In this document: positions 27,873-37,027 of the stretch, piece by piece | Layout of the letters: every line of letters starts with the position of its first letter | Numbering within the stretch: position 1 is the first letter of the stretch | DNA from: Sphingobium sp. | Lineage (GTDB): Bacteria > Pseudomonadota > Alphaproteobacteria > Sphingomonadales > Sphingomonadaceae | Assembly (NCBI GenBank): GCA_017744605.1 | Contig: JAGIAZ010000007.1 | Span: forward strand, 62,001-126,000 | Direction: 5' to 3' | Length of the DNA stretch: 64,000 nucleotides | Position numbers and translations under genes: made by a program | Notes under the pieces: generated by a model | Database searches by the model: none | What the model saw: only the letters and a program-made list of their open reading frames with translations | Told to the model about the DNA's origin: nothing

Positions 27873-30275
27873 ATGTTCCAGAGGGCCCTCATGGTGTCGG
27901 CAATGCTGCTGACATCGACGAGCGCGTTCGCCCAGGCGAATGCCGCCCAGCCCGCCGATGGCGCCGAGAGCGAAAGCGACGCGATCATCGTCACCGCCCA
28001 GAAGCGCGAGCAGTCGCTGCAGGATGTGAGCGCTGCCGTCAGCGCCCTCAGCGCGGATCGTCTCGTCAGCGCCGGCGTCAACAATATCTCCGATCTCCAG
28101 ACGATCGTCCCCTCGGTCAATTTCGGCAGCGACTTCAACCAGGCCAAGATCTTCATCCGTGGCGTGGGCGCCAACACCTCGACCACGGGCAGCTCGACCG
28201 GCGTCGCCTTCCATGTCGACGGCGCCTATGTGGCGCGCGCCGAAGCGCAGCTCACCTCGCTGTTCGATCTCGCGCGCGTCGAAGTGCTGCGCGGGCCGCA
28301 AGGCACGCTCTACGGTCGCAACGCCGTCGGCGGTTCGATCAATGTCATCACCGCCAAGCCGACGAACAATTTCGAGGGCTATGGCCGTATTTCCTACGGC
28401 AATTTCAATGCCCTGACTGCGGAAGCCGCCGTCAGTGGCCCGATCAGCGAGGGCATTCGCGCCCGCCTGGCGATCAAGACCGAAGGTCGCGACGGCTTCG
28501 GCGTCAATCCGGTCTCCGGCAAGGATGTCGACGACCTCAACCGCCGCATGGGCCGTGCGCAGATCGAGTTCGATCTCGGCCCGAAGGCGACCTGGCTGGT
28601 TGCCGGCGAATATTTCCGCCAGAGCGACTCCTCCGGCGCCATCCACTATCTGCGCGCGTCCTTCCCGGGCGTCGCCCGCCTCGCCCCGCTCGGTGTCGGC
28701 GGCTATGCCGCCAATCCGCGCGATCTCGCGACCGAGTCCACGCCGGGCACCGAGACCGAGACCTATGCGTTCACCAGCACGCTCAACGTGCCGCTGAACG
28801 ACCATCTCACCGTCACGGATATCGCCAACTATCGCTCGTTCAAGAGCTCGCTGTTCCAGGATCTCGACCTTTCGGCCGTCGTCGACAGCCTGCCCACCAA
28901 CGGCCAGGCGACGACGGTGCAGGAGCGCCGCATCGACAGCCGGCAGTGGAGCAACGAGTTGCGTGTCGGCCTGCAGTCGCAATGGGTGAACGGCACGATC
29001 GGCGCCTATTTCTTCCATGAGCGCCAGCGCCCGATCGACAATGTCGGCCTCGCCAACCGCAACGGCATGGTCCAGAACATCGGCGTGCTGCAGGCGGCCG
29101 GCATCCCCCTCAGCGAGGCCTATGGCCTGTGCGGCTATTCGCCGGACGGCGTGCAGGGCGGCAGCACGATCATCGCGCCCAAGCGCGTGTGCACCCACTC
29201 CAATCTGAGCACGGACGCCTTCTCGATCTTCGGCCAGTATGAGATCGGCCTCGGCCTTCTGGGCGACACGCTCTCGGCCTTCACCCTCAAGCTCGGCGGC
29301 CGCTGGAGCAGCGAGCATGTCGAGTCCGAAAACCCCTCGATCGTCATCACGCGCAACGGCCTCGGCCCGGTCCTGCGCTACACGGCGGCGGGCACCCACA
29401 CCGAGCGGACCTTCCGGGACTTCACCCCGGAAGCCGGCCTCGAGTGGAAGCCCAACAAGGACGTCCTCGTCTATTACACCTATTCGGAAGGCTTCAAGGC
29501 GGGCTCGGGCGAGAATGCCTCGGGCAGCACGACGATCGTCAACCCGGAGAAGATGTACAACCATGAGGCAGGCATCAAGGCGAGCTTCGGCCGCCTGCTG
29601 ACGGTGAACCTGGCCGGCTATGCCTACACGCTGAACGGCCTGCAGCTGAACAAGACGATCGCGGGTGGCCCGACCGGCTATACCACGATCTTCCAGAACG
29701 CAGCGAAGACCCGCGCCAAGGGCGTCGAGATCGACACGATGCTGCGTCCGGCCAGGGGCCTGCGCATCAGCGGTGCGCTCTCCTACACCGACGCGCATTT
29801 CGTCGACTATCTGACGCTCGATCCGCTGAACCCGGCCAACATCGCCGGCGGCACGCCCTATAACGCCGTCACCAACCCGGATCCAACCGCGTTCGGCGCG
29901 CCGGGCGGCGGCACCATCCAGCTCGCCGGCAACGATACGCGCAACAGCCCGCGCTGGTCGTGGAACGTGCATGGCGAATATGACGTCGACGCCACGTTCG
30001 GCACGTTCACGCCGAGCATCGACATCTCGCACAAGAGTCGCGTCTATTTCAGCGAATATATGCGGGCGATCGAGAGCAGCGCGCCCTACACCATGGTCGA
30101 CGCATCGATCGCGTTCGAGACGCGTGACGGCAAGATCCGCGCACAGCTGTGGATGAAGAACATGTTCGACATCTTCCGCCCGAGCAGCACCTTCGCGCTC
30201 GCCACGGGCCGCCTGCTCGGCGCGACCTGGCTGCCGCCGCGCACCTTCGGCGTGTCGCTCGGCTACAAGTTCTGA
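27873..30275 (+). CDS. TonB-dependent outer-membrane receptor
   Basis: 800 aa. Signal peptide to about residue 21 (SAFAQA), TonB box AIIVTAQKRE, plug signatures FIRGVGAN and VEVLRGPQGTLYGRNAVGGS, barrel ending in the terminal Phe of GVSLGYKF. ATG 27873 has AAGGAG upstream. It sits between benzoylformate decarboxylase and the beta-keto acid cleavage enzyme, so it probably takes up their aromatic precursor. An imperfect hairpin at 30289-30316 follows the stop. Confidence 0.9.
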   Translation: MFQRALMVSAMLLTSTSAFAQANAAQPADGAESESDAIIVTAQKREQSLQDVSAAVSALSADRLVSAGVNNISDLQTIVPSVNFGSDFNQAKIFIRGVGANTSTTGSSTGVAFHVDGAYVARAEAQLTSLFDLARVEVLRGPQGTLYGRNAVGGSINVITAKPTNNFEGYGRISYGNFNALTAEAAVSGPISEGIRARLAIKTEGRDGFGVNPVSGKDVDDLNRRMGRAQIEFDLGPKATWLVAGEYFRQSDSSGAIHYLRASFPGVARLAPLGVGGYAANPRDLATESTPGTETETYAFTSTLNVPLNDHLTVTDIANYRSFKSSLFQDLDLSAVVDSLPTNGQATTVQERRIDSRQWSNELRVGLQSQWVNGTIGAYFFHERQRPIDNVGLANRNGMVQNIGVLQAAGIPLSEAYGLCGYSPDGVQGGSTIIAPKRVCTHSNLSTDAFSIFGQYEIGLGLLGDTLSAFTLKLGGRWSSEHVESENPSIVITRNGLGPVLRYTAAGTHTERTFRDFTPEAGLEWKPNKDVLVYYTYSEGFKAGSGENASGSTTIVNPEKMYNHEAGIKASFGRLLTVNLAGYAYTLNGLQLNKTIAGGPTGYTTIFQNAAKTRAKGVEIDTMLRPARGLRISGALSYTDAHFVDYLTLDPLNPANIAGGTPYNAVTNPDPTAFGAPGGGTIQLAGNDTRNSPRWSWNVHGEYDVDATFGTFTPSIDISHKSRVYFSEYMRAIESSAPYTMVDASIAFETRDGKIRAQLWMKNMFDIFRPSSTFALATGRLLGATWLPPRTFGVSLGYKF

Positions 30276-30482
30276 TCGAAGACAGGGTACAGGCGGTGGC
30301 TTCGGCCATCGCCTGTGCGCACCGTTTCGGCCGCATGACGGCGGCCACAAAATCCCTCTACGGCCACTTGAATCGGTTGTACCTCTCCGCGTTTTCCAGC
30401 ACATGCTGCACGCGACGAGGCGAGGCTCGCGCGGCGGTTTGCCATGACCTTTCCCGGTTGGACCAGAAACGAGAGGGACGAG

Positions 30483-31361
30483 ATGTCGAAGACCTTCATC
30501 ACCTGCGCGATCACCGGCGCCTCGCCGATGCCCAAGCATCCCAACTTCCCGTTCCGTCCCGATCATGTCGCCCAGGAAGCGCTGGACGCTGCCGATGCCG
30601 GCGCCTCGATCATCCACGTCCATGTCCGCAACCGCGAGGACGGCACGCCGAGCCAGGATCTCGAGGACTATCGCGAGGTCGTGAATCTCATCCGCCAGAA
30701 GAACAATGAGGTGATCCTCAACGTCACCACCGGCCCGGGCTGCATGTGGTTCCCCAGGAGCGCGGAAGAGCCCGGCATTCCGGACATGGAAAAGACGCTG
30801 ATGTTCACCGCCGAGCGGCGCATCGAGCATATTCTCGATCTCAAGCCCGATATGTGCACGCTCGACATCTGCACCATGAACCTGTGGGGCGGCATCGCGA
30901 TGAACCTGGAAATGGTCGTCGGCAAGATGGGGACCATGTGCCAGGATGCGGGCGTCCTCACCGAGATCGAATGCTTCGAGGCGGGCGACTTCGTCTTCGC
31001 CGACGATCTCATGGCCAAGGGGCTTATCCCCAAGCATGCGCCGTTTACCTTCGTGCTCGGCACGCATTACGGCCTGCCCGCGACCAGCGAAGCGATGATG
31101 TATTCCAAGAACCAGATCCCGCGCGGCGCGCATTTCACGGGCTTCGGCGTTTCGCGTCACAGCTTCCCGATGGCGGCGCAGTCCGTGCTGCTCGGCGGCC
31201 ATATGCGCGTCGGCTTCGAGGACACCATCTACCTCAAGAAGGGCCTGCTCGCGAACAACAATGCCGAGCTGGTCGACTGGGGCGTGCAGATCGTCGAGAA
31301 GCTGGGCAAGGAGGTCGCCACACCGGCCGAGACGCGCGAGATGCTCGGCCTGGCGCACTGA
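30483..31361 (+). CDS. Beta-keto acid cleavage enzyme (BKACE / DUF849 family)
   Basis: 292 aa TIM-barrel enzyme of the Kce family, which condenses a beta-keto acid with acetyl-CoA to give acetoacetate and a new acyl-CoA. The metal-site HVHVR motif (IIHVHVRNREDG) and ITCAITGA are intact, and LGTHYGLPATSEA with GFGVSRHSFPMAAQ fits the family. ATG 30483 is preceded by GAGGGACGAG. The family has many specificities; an aromatic beta-keto acid such as an aroylacetate is possible here. Followed 22 bases later by the IclR regulator. Confidence 0.85.
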   Translation: MSKTFITCAITGASPMPKHPNFPFRPDHVAQEALDAADAGASIIHVHVRNREDGTPSQDLEDYREVVNLIRQKNNEVILNVTTGPGCMWFPRSAEEPGIPDMEKTLMFTAERRIEHILDLKPDMCTLDICTMNLWGGIAMNLEMVVGKMGTMCQDAGVLTEIECFEAGDFVFADDLMAKGLIPKHAPFTFVLGTHYGLPATSEAMMYSKNQIPRGAHFTGFGVSRHSFPMAAQSVLLGGHMRVGFEDTIYLKKGLLANNNAELVDWGVQIVEKLGKEVATPAETREMLGLAH

Positions 31362-31383
31362 AGCGAGCGTGGAGGACTGAAGC

Positions 31384-32133
31384 GTGCAGAAACCCGATGG
31401 CGCCTCGGTCAAGTCGGCGACACGCACGCTCGACATATTGGAGTTCGTGATCGGGCATGGGCGGCCGGTGAGCGCCGCCGAGATTGCGGCGGCACTGACT
31501 ATTCCCATCAGCAGCCTCTCCTACCTGCTCGGTACGCTGGTGGAGCGGGGCTATCTCGCGCGCAACGGGCGCCTGCACAGCCCCGGACCGGCCCTGGCGC
31601 GCCTGCAGATCGCGGAATCTGCCGCCATGCTCTCCGAGCGCGTCGCGGCGCGACTTCGCTCCATCTCAAGCCAACTCAACGAGACCGCCGCCTTCTTCGT
31701 GCGCCATGGCTACGAGATGGAGGCGATCGCCAGCGAGGTCTCCGCACAGCCGCTGCGCTACAATGTCGAGGTGGGCCGGCTGCTGCCGCTGCATGCCTTT
31801 TCCGCCGGCAAGGCGATCCTCGCGACCTTCACCGAGGATGAACTCGACGACTATTTCGCGAATACCGATCTCACCGGCTATACGGCGTCGACGGTGATCG
31901 ACGAAGGCAAGTTGCGCGAAGAATTGCTGAGGATCGGACGCCGCGGGCTGGCACGGACCGGCGAGGAATATACGCCCGGCATCATCGGCCTCGGCCGCTC
32001 GGTGATCGCCGCTGACGGCACGCTCATCGGAGCGATCAGCGTCGCCATCCCGGTCGCCCGCGCCACACCGCAGCTGGAGGATCGCGCGGCGATGCTCATC
32101 ATCCGCGCCGCCGACATGTTGGGCGCAGGCTGA
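31384..32133 (+). CDS. IclR-family transcriptional regulator
   Basis: 249 aa. N-terminal winged helix (SVKSATRTLDILEFVIGHG ... IPISSLSYLLGTLVERGYL) and C-terminal effector domain with AFSAGKAILATFTEDEL, RRGLARTGEEYTPGI and SVAIPVARATP. It begins with GTG close after the BKACE gene and is read with it, suggesting it controls the BKACE/receptor genes in response to an aromatic or keto-acid effector. IclR members in such clusters may be activators or repressors. Confidence 0.85.
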   Translation: MQKPDGASVKSATRTLDILEFVIGHGRPVSAAEIAAALTIPISSLSYLLGTLVERGYLARNGRLHSPGPALARLQIAESAAMLSERVAARLRSISSQLNETAAFFVRHGYEMEAIASEVSAQPLRYNVEVGRLLPLHAFSAGKAILATFTEDELDDYFANTDLTGYTASTVIDEGKLREELLRIGRRGLARTGEEYTPGIIGLGRSVIAADGTLIGAISVAIPVARATPQLEDRAAMLIIRAADMLGAG

Positions 32134-32137
32134 GCCT

Positions 32138-32320
32138 ATGGCCGAGATCGTCAACCTCCGCCTGGCCCGCAAGGCCCGCGACCGCAAGAAGGCCGCGCAG
32201 CAGGCGGCCGAGAACCGCGCCAAATTCGGCCGCACCAAGGCCGAAAGGGACAAGGCGAAGGCCGAATATCTGCGCGCCGAGAAGGCGATCGACAGCTCGA
32301 AGCTGGAGCCGGAAGACTGA
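32138..32320 (+). CDS. DUF4169 small basic/acidic coiled protein
   Basis: 60 aa, start 4 bases after the IclR stop. MAEIVNLRLARKARDRKK followed by an Ala/Lys/Glu-rich helix is the standard DUF4169 sequence of alphaproteobacteria. Function is unknown. Very high charge suggests a nucleic-acid or ribosome contact, but nothing proves it. Ends before a bidirectional terminator. Confidence 0.8.
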   Translation: MAEIVNLRLARKARDRKKAAQQAAENRAKFGRTKAERDKAKAEYLRAEKAIDSSKLEPED

Positions 32321-32359
32321 AGCCTTCCTTCTTTCCCGAAGGGGCGAGGGAGATAGGAA

Positions 32360-32395
32360 AAGGGCGGCGCCATCGCTGGCGCCGCCCTTCCCTTT
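32360..32395. terminator. Bidirectional terminator between DUF4169 and O-demethylase genes
   Basis: AAGGGCGGCGCC (32360-32371) pairs perfectly with GGCGCCGCCCTT (32378-32389) around ATCGCT, then CCCTTTTCG. A 12-bp GC-rich stem between converging genes. Confidence 0.85.
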
Positions 32396-32410
32396 TCGTG
32401 ATGCGAAGGA

Positions 32411-33796
32411 TCAGTCCTTCTTGTTGCGCCAGCTGTCCGCATAGGAGTCGCGCGCGACTTCCGAATAGGGAACCGGCGACACGATCGCCGTGATCTCGGT
32501 CTGGACGTGCGGCTCGACGGTCGGCTTGCTGGTGCCGCCATTGGGCTCGCCCCACAGCAGCTGCACCTTGGTGCCCGGCGTCGCGACGCTGGGGTCGACG
32601 ATGGCGAGCGTCAGCATCTTGCCTTCGTTCGACGAGTAGCCGACCCAGGTCGAAATGCCGACCTGCTTGCCGTCCACGAGGACCGCGTCATAGGGGTGCA
32701 TCGAGTAGACCGCGCTGGGGAACTCGAAATATTTCGCGCGGCCTTCCTTCGAGAAGTACGAGCTGGTGACGCGCAGGAAGTCCTGATCGTCGAGGGCCAG
32801 CGTGACCTTCTCGCGGTGCGGACCGGCGGCCTTCTTCTCGAGCGCTTCGCGGCCGATGAAGTCGTGGTCGAACTTCAGCATGATGCCGTAGCCGATGTCC
32901 CACGGCGTCAGGCAGTAGCCTTCGAGCGTGGCGGGGATGTGCGAACCGCCGATGGAGCACTTGGCGCCATAGCTGCTGTCGCTGGCCCACTTGCGGAAGT
33001 CGGCGGAACCTTCGCCGAACAGATAGCCCGGGAACGGCGACGGAACCCAGCCCGACTCCAGCGTGTTGGACGAATAAGCGCGGCCGCCGACCAGCTCCAT
33101 GCCGAACTTCTTGCCCGACTCGACGAGTGCGGCATGAACCTTGGTATAGTCTTCCCAGGGACCATAAAGCTCATAGCCCGGCTGGCCGGCCATGCCGTGA
33201 CGCAGGGCGCCGACGGTCGCACCGGCGATCGGGAACTCGGTCATCTGGAAGAACTTGAGGTCGGGCGCCTCATAGCCGAGCGCATCGCTCAGGATCGACA
33301 TCGCGTTCGGGCCCTGGAGCTGGAAGCGATAGTGGCGGCGCTTGCCGTCCGTGCGGAGCGCGGTGCGCTCGTCGCGGGTGACCTTGACGTTCCACTTGCC
33401 GGTCGAGGCGTGGAACTCGGCCCACTCGATCGCCGGCGCACGGCCGACCAGGTTGAACTTCTCTTCGGCGAGATAGAAGAGGATGACGTCGCCGATGACA
33501 TAGCCCTCGGGGGTGCAAGGCACCCACTGCTTGGCGCGGCCGGGCTTATAGTTCTTGAAGCTGTTGATGCCGAGGGCTTCGAGCATCGCGAAGGCGTCGG
33601 GGCCTTCGACCATCAGCTCGACCATGTGATAGCTCTGGTTGAAGAGCACTGCGGTCTTGGCCCAGGCGCGCTGTTCGTTGCGCCAGTTGCTATATTCGGC
33701 CGGCACGCCCGGATAGACGTTCGGGCCTGCCTGCTGATTGCGCAGGAAGTCGATCACATTCGACTGCGCGTCCAGCACGTCTTGAAGATTCGCCAT
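32411..33796 (-). CDS. desA: Tetrahydrofolate-dependent aryl O-demethylase (DesA/LigM family)
   Basis: 461 aa GcvT-fold methyltransferase that moves an aryl methoxy methyl group to tetrahydrofolate. It resembles SYK-6 LigM (vanillate, 471 aa) and DesA (syringate, 462 aa). Conserved stretches: YPGVPAEYSNWRNEQRAW, LFNQSYHMVEL, GDVILFYLAEEKF, RHGMAGQPGYELYGP, YSSNTLESGWVPSP and KFDHDFIGREALE. Length and several positions favour DesA, but I cannot separate syringate from vanillate use with certainty. ATG 33796 has GGAG at 7 bases. No metF/ligH or folD gene is nearby. Convergent with DUF4169; downstream of the hydrolase gene. Confidence 0.85.
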   Translation of the reverse strand: MANLQDVLDAQSNVIDFLRNQQAGPNVYPGVPAEYSNWRNEQRAWAKTAVLFNQSYHMVELMVEGPDAFAMLEALGINSFKNYKPGRAKQWVPCTPEGYVIGDVILFYLAEEKFNLVGRAPAIEWAEFHASTGKWNVKVTRDERTALRTDGKRRHYRFQLQGPNAMSILSDALGYEAPDLKFFQMTEFPIAGATVGALRHGMAGQPGYELYGPWEDYTKVHAALVESGKKFGMELVGGRAYSSNTLESGWVPSPFPGYLFGEGSADFRKWASDSSYGAKCSIGGSHIPATLEGYCLTPWDIGYGIMLKFDHDFIGREALEKKAAGPHREKVTLALDDQDFLRVTSSYFSKEGRAKYFEFPSAVYSMHPYDAVLVDGKQVGISTWVGYSSNEGKMLTLAIVDPSVATPGTKVQLLWGEPNGGTSKPTVEPHVQTEITAIVSPVPYSEVARDSYADSWRNKKD

Positions 33797-33840
33797 CAAT
33801 AGTCTCCTTCAAACTCAAGTTTTACGGGGTTTAAAATCTT

Positions 33841-34587
33841 CTAATTGGCTGCTCGCCAGGGCATATTCAGCCAGCTCGCGAGCGCGTCCGTCACGGCCTG
33901 GGGCCGCTCCACCGGGACCATGTGCCCAGCCTCGGCGATGATCTCGAGACGGGCGTTCGGAATGGCTGCCGCGATGCCTTCATGCTGCGCGGGCGGTGCC
34001 CAGCTGTCATGCCGGCCGGTTGCGACGAGGGCCGGACATGCGATCGTGGGAAGCAGGCTCTCGACCTCCGGCCGGGCGAGCAGCGCGCGGATCTGGCGTT
34101 CATAGGTGTCGATGCCCATGTCGGCGCACATCTGCGTGAGGCGATCCATCAGGCCGGGAATGAGGCGATTGGGCTCCCAGACCATCGGCGGCAGCCAGGC
34201 GTCGATGAGCGCGTCCATGCCCTGCTCGACGCCGCGCTTGAGCAGCTCGAAACGGCCTTCCGCTTCCTTTTCGGAGCGCGGCAGGTGGACGCCGGTGCTG
34301 ATGAGCGCGAGCCGCTCGACCCGCTCGGGTACGCGACGGAAGATTTCGAATGCAACGCGACCGCCCATGGAATGGCCGGCAAGCGCGAAACGATCCGGCG
34401 CCGTCCGAAGAACGAGCTCAGCCATCGCGCCGAACGTGTCGGACTCGCCATAGCCTTCGATCGCGTGGACGTCATGACCGAGAGCGCGCAACGCCTCAGC
34501 CTGCGGCGCCCAGATTCGAGCATCGCAGATCAGGCCAGGCAACAGCAGCAAAGGCGTTGCCGAATGATCCGAGTCGCGCATGAACAT
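33841..34587 (-). CDS. Alpha/beta hydrolase
   Basis: About 249 aa. Nucleophile elbow GHSMGGRVAFE, oxyanion region LLLLPGLICDARIW, late catalytic Asp in TGRHDSWAPP and His in EAGHMVPVERP. Typical single-domain esterase/lactonase or C-C hydrolase. The start is uncertain (34587 or 34581); neither has a clear ribosome site. Upstream of the O-demethylase gene on the same strand (44 bases apart), so it may hydrolyse an aromatic methyl ester or lactone feeding demethylation. Confidence 0.8.
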   Translation of the reverse strand: MFMRDSDHSATPLLLLPGLICDARIWAPQAEALRALGHDVHAIEGYGESDTFGAMAELVLRTAPDRFALAGHSMGGRVAFEIFRRVPERVERLALISTGVHLPRSEKEAEGRFELLKRGVEQGMDALIDAWLPPMVWEPNRLIPGLMDRLTQMCADMGIDTYERQIRALLARPEVESLLPTIACPALVATGRHDSWAPPAQHEGIAAAIPNARLEIIAEAGHMVPVERPQAVTDALASWLNMPWRAAN

Positions 34588-34599
34588 TCGAAACTTCGT

Positions 34600-34614
34600 A
34601 TATGTGAAACATAT
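34600..34614. promoter_or_regulatory. Candidate operator ATATGT-GAA-ACATAT
   Basis: ATATGT (34600-34605) and ACATAT (34609-34614) are a perfect inverted repeat just upstream of the hydrolase/O-demethylase unit. Reading across GTGAAA it resembles the dyad upstream of the first TonB receptor (16886-16905). Could be bound by one shared regulator; unproven. Confidence 0.4.
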
Positions 34615-34753
34615 ATCTAGCCCGAAATGCGCAACAACGCCAGCCAAAACCGGCCTTCGGGCTCAGAAATACTGAGAATGATGCAATGACCGCCGAAAGT
34701 TGTCCAACAGCGAAGCGCTAGCCCGCACCCATCTCTTCACATATGCGAATAAT

Positions 34754-36862
34754 CTATTCCGCCAGCATCAACGCGTCGAGCGCGACACAGCCCTGTCCTT
34801 GCGGATAGACAACCACCGGGTTGAGATCGAGCTCCTGGATACGCGGCTCACCAAGCAGCAATTGCCCGATTTTGCCGATGAGATCCGCCACCGACCCGAC
34901 ATCGAGCGCGGGCGCGCCGCGATAGCCCTTGAGCAGCGCCGCTTGCTTCAGCGAGAGCAGCTCGGCGATGATCGCTTCGCGCGTGAGGTCAGGCGTCAAC
35001 AGGCGCACATCCTGCAGAATCTCCGCCGTGACGCCGCCGAAGCCGGCCAGGATGACCGGACCCCATTGCGGATCGTTCTTCGCGCCGATGATGAGCTCGA
35101 GCCCGCGCGCGCCCATCGCCTCGATGAGCACGCCATCGAGAATGATCGACGCATCGTAGCGCGCGACATCGGCGAACATCTTGTCCCAGGCCGCACGGAT
35201 CGCGTCCGCGCCCATGAGATTGAGCGCCACGCCGCCGGCATCGCTCTTGTGGCTCAGCGCGCTCGCCTGCGCCTTCATGACGACCGACCCGCCGATCGCC
35301 TCGGCCGCGGCAATGGCCTCCTCGACGGTCGCGGCGAACTGCCCCTTGCCGAACGGGATGCCGAGCGGCCCGAGCAGCGCCTTGGCGCGATACTCAGGCA
35401 CGACGCCCGCCTCGCTCGCCAGCGCCGGCACGCGCGACGGCGCGGCCTTGGCGACGGCGAAGTCGCGCTCGCTATAGGTGGTCAACCGCTTGATGGCGCG
35501 GAAAGCACGCTCGGTCGTCGGGAAATAGGGAATACCGTGGCCGCGCAGCTTGTCGATCCACTCGGCGGGCATCTCGGCGCCCTCGTCGAGCCCGGCGAAG
35601 ATGATCGGCTTGGTCGACCGATATTCGTCGATCGCCTTGAGAAACGGGGGAAGCTTGATGGCGACCGTGCCCGGATCGGTCTGGATGATGCCGGCATAGA
35701 CCGTGCCGACGCGATCGTCGGTGAACAGCGCGGCCAGCGTGCGCGTATACATGTCCGGATCGACGAGACCCTGTGCCGTCAGGTCGAGCGGATTGCTGAC
35801 CGGCACGAAGTCGGGCAGCGCGGCGCGCAAGTCCGGCGCATTGTCGTCGGTAAGCGCGGGCAGGTCGAGGTCGAGCTCTTCGCCCAGGTCCAGCATCAGC
35901 GCCTTGAAGCAGCCGGATTCGCCCAGCACCGCCGTGCCGCCGCTCGGCAGCGATGGGCAGCGGAACGCGATCTCGGAAATGTCGCCCAGTTCTTCCAGCG
36001 TCTCGGCGACGATGACCCCTGCCCGCTCCACCTTGGCGCGCATGAGCTTGTAGTCGCCGGCCATGGCGCCGGTGTGCGTCGCGGCGGACTCACGGGCGGC
36101 GCTGCTCTTGCCGGGGTGCAGCAGCACGATGACCTTGCCGGCCGCCCGCGCCTTCGCGACGAGCGCGAGAAAGCGTGCCGGATCGCGGAACTGCTCGACA
36201 ATCATGGCGATGACTCGCGTCTTGTCGTCGGCGATCATCCACTCGACGAAATCCTCGACGCCGTTCGCCGCCTCGTTGCCGGTCGAGACATGGAAGGTGA
36301 GGTCGACCTTGCGGGCCAGCAGCATGACGGCGAGCACCGCCGCCATGGCGCCGCTCTGCGAGACGATGCCGATGCCGCCCGGGCTCGGCGCGGCGACATC
36401 GGTGCTGATGAAGGTGAGCGGAATGCGGTCGACATAGTTGACCGAGCCGAGGCAGTTCGGCCCCTCGATGACCATGCCGGCTTCGCGCGCGATGCGGCCG
36501 ATTTCGAGCTGGTCGGCCATGCCCGCCTCGCCGCCCTCGGCAAAGCCCGCCGCGAAGATCATCGCGGCGCCGGCCTTGCGCGCGGCCAGCTGGCGCACCG
36601 TATCGAGCACGGCGACACGCGGGATGCACAGGATTGCGCAATCGACGCCCTCGGGCAGCGCCTCGACACTGGGCACGGCCGGGCGGCCGCTGATCGTCTC
36701 GCGCTTGGGATTGACGAGATGGATGTCGCCCGGAAAGCCATGCTTCACCAGATTGGCGAGCACCACGGCGCCCAGCGCGCCCGGCGTCTCGGACGCGCCG
36801 ACAATCGCGATCGACTTGGGACGCAGCAGCCGGTTGATGTCGCGCGCTGGGGCTTCGGTCAT
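34754..36862 (-). CDS. ferA: Feruloyl-CoA synthetase FerA (NDP-forming acyl-CoA synthetase family)
   Basis: Activates ferulate and other hydroxycinnamates to CoA esters. 702 aa: CoA-binding domain (residues 10-135, IAIVGASETPGALG), succinyl-CoA-ligase-like domain with the phospho-accepting His near H263 (AATHTGAMAGD), then an ATP-grasp domain in the last 220 residues (VVMKAQASALSHKSDAGG, ELIIGAKNDPQWG). SYK-6 FerA belongs to this ADP-forming-type superfamily, not to the AMP-forming one. ATG 36862 has GGGAG at 8 bases. Downstream of ferB on the same strand, as in the SYK-6 ferBA operon, with a palindrome between. Confidence 0.85.
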   Translation of the reverse strand: MTEAPARDINRLLRPKSIAIVGASETPGALGAVVLANLVKHGFPGDIHLVNPKRETISGRPAVPSVEALPEGVDCAILCIPRVAVLDTVRQLAARKAGAAMIFAAGFAEGGEAGMADQLEIGRIAREAGMVIEGPNCLGSVNYVDRIPLTFISTDVAAPSPGGIGIVSQSGAMAAVLAVMLLARKVDLTFHVSTGNEAANGVEDFVEWMIADDKTRVIAMIVEQFRDPARFLALVAKARAAGKVIVLLHPGKSSAARESAATHTGAMAGDYKLMRAKVERAGVIVAETLEELGDISEIAFRCPSLPSGGTAVLGESGCFKALMLDLGEELDLDLPALTDDNAPDLRAALPDFVPVSNPLDLTAQGLVDPDMYTRTLAALFTDDRVGTVYAGIIQTDPGTVAIKLPPFLKAIDEYRSTKPIIFAGLDEGAEMPAEWIDKLRGHGIPYFPTTERAFRAIKRLTTYSERDFAVAKAAPSRVPALASEAGVVPEYRAKALLGPLGIPFGKGQFAATVEEAIAAAEAIGGSVVMKAQASALSHKSDAGGVALNLMGADAIRAAWDKMFADVARYDASIILDGVLIEAMGARGLELIIGAKNDPQWGPVILAGFGGVTAEILQDVRLLTPDLTREAIIAELLSLKQAALLKGYRGAPALDVGSVADLIGKIGQLLLGEPRIQELDLNPVVVYPQGQGCVALDALMLAE

Positions 36863-36888
36863 CTCAATCACTCCCAAAAATCTAAACT

Positions 36889-36980
36889 CCGTTCGCCCTG
36901 AGCGTGTCGAAGGGCCTGTCTTCTTCTCCGTGAGGTCGAGAGAAAGAAGTAGGGCCCTTCGACACGCTCAGGGCGAACGG
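36889..36980. repeat. Perfect 28-bp inverted repeat between ferB and ferA
   Basis: CCGTTCGCCCTGAGCGTGTC... (36889-36916) is repeated inverted and exactly at 36953-36980, with a 36-base loop. 'TTCGCCCTGAGC...GAAGGGC' palindromes are common in sphingomonad intergenic DNA. Its place inside the ferBA operon could make it a transcript-processing site. Confidence 0.85.
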
Positions 36981-37027
36981 CGAATGGGGGAAGGTGCTTG
37001 ACAGCCCCCTCCCCAAGCCTTTCCAAA

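Noticed and set aside
27858..31508. Very long open frame (over 1200 codons) on the minus strand
   Set aside because: It lies antisense to the TonB receptor and BKACE genes, is Arg/Ala/Asp-rich without any fold motif, and is explained by the high GC third positions of the real genes.
34700..36901. Plus-strand 733-codon frame over ferA
   Set aside because: Arg/Asp/His-rich shadow; ferA on the minus strand has CoA-binding, phospho-His and ATP-grasp motifs.
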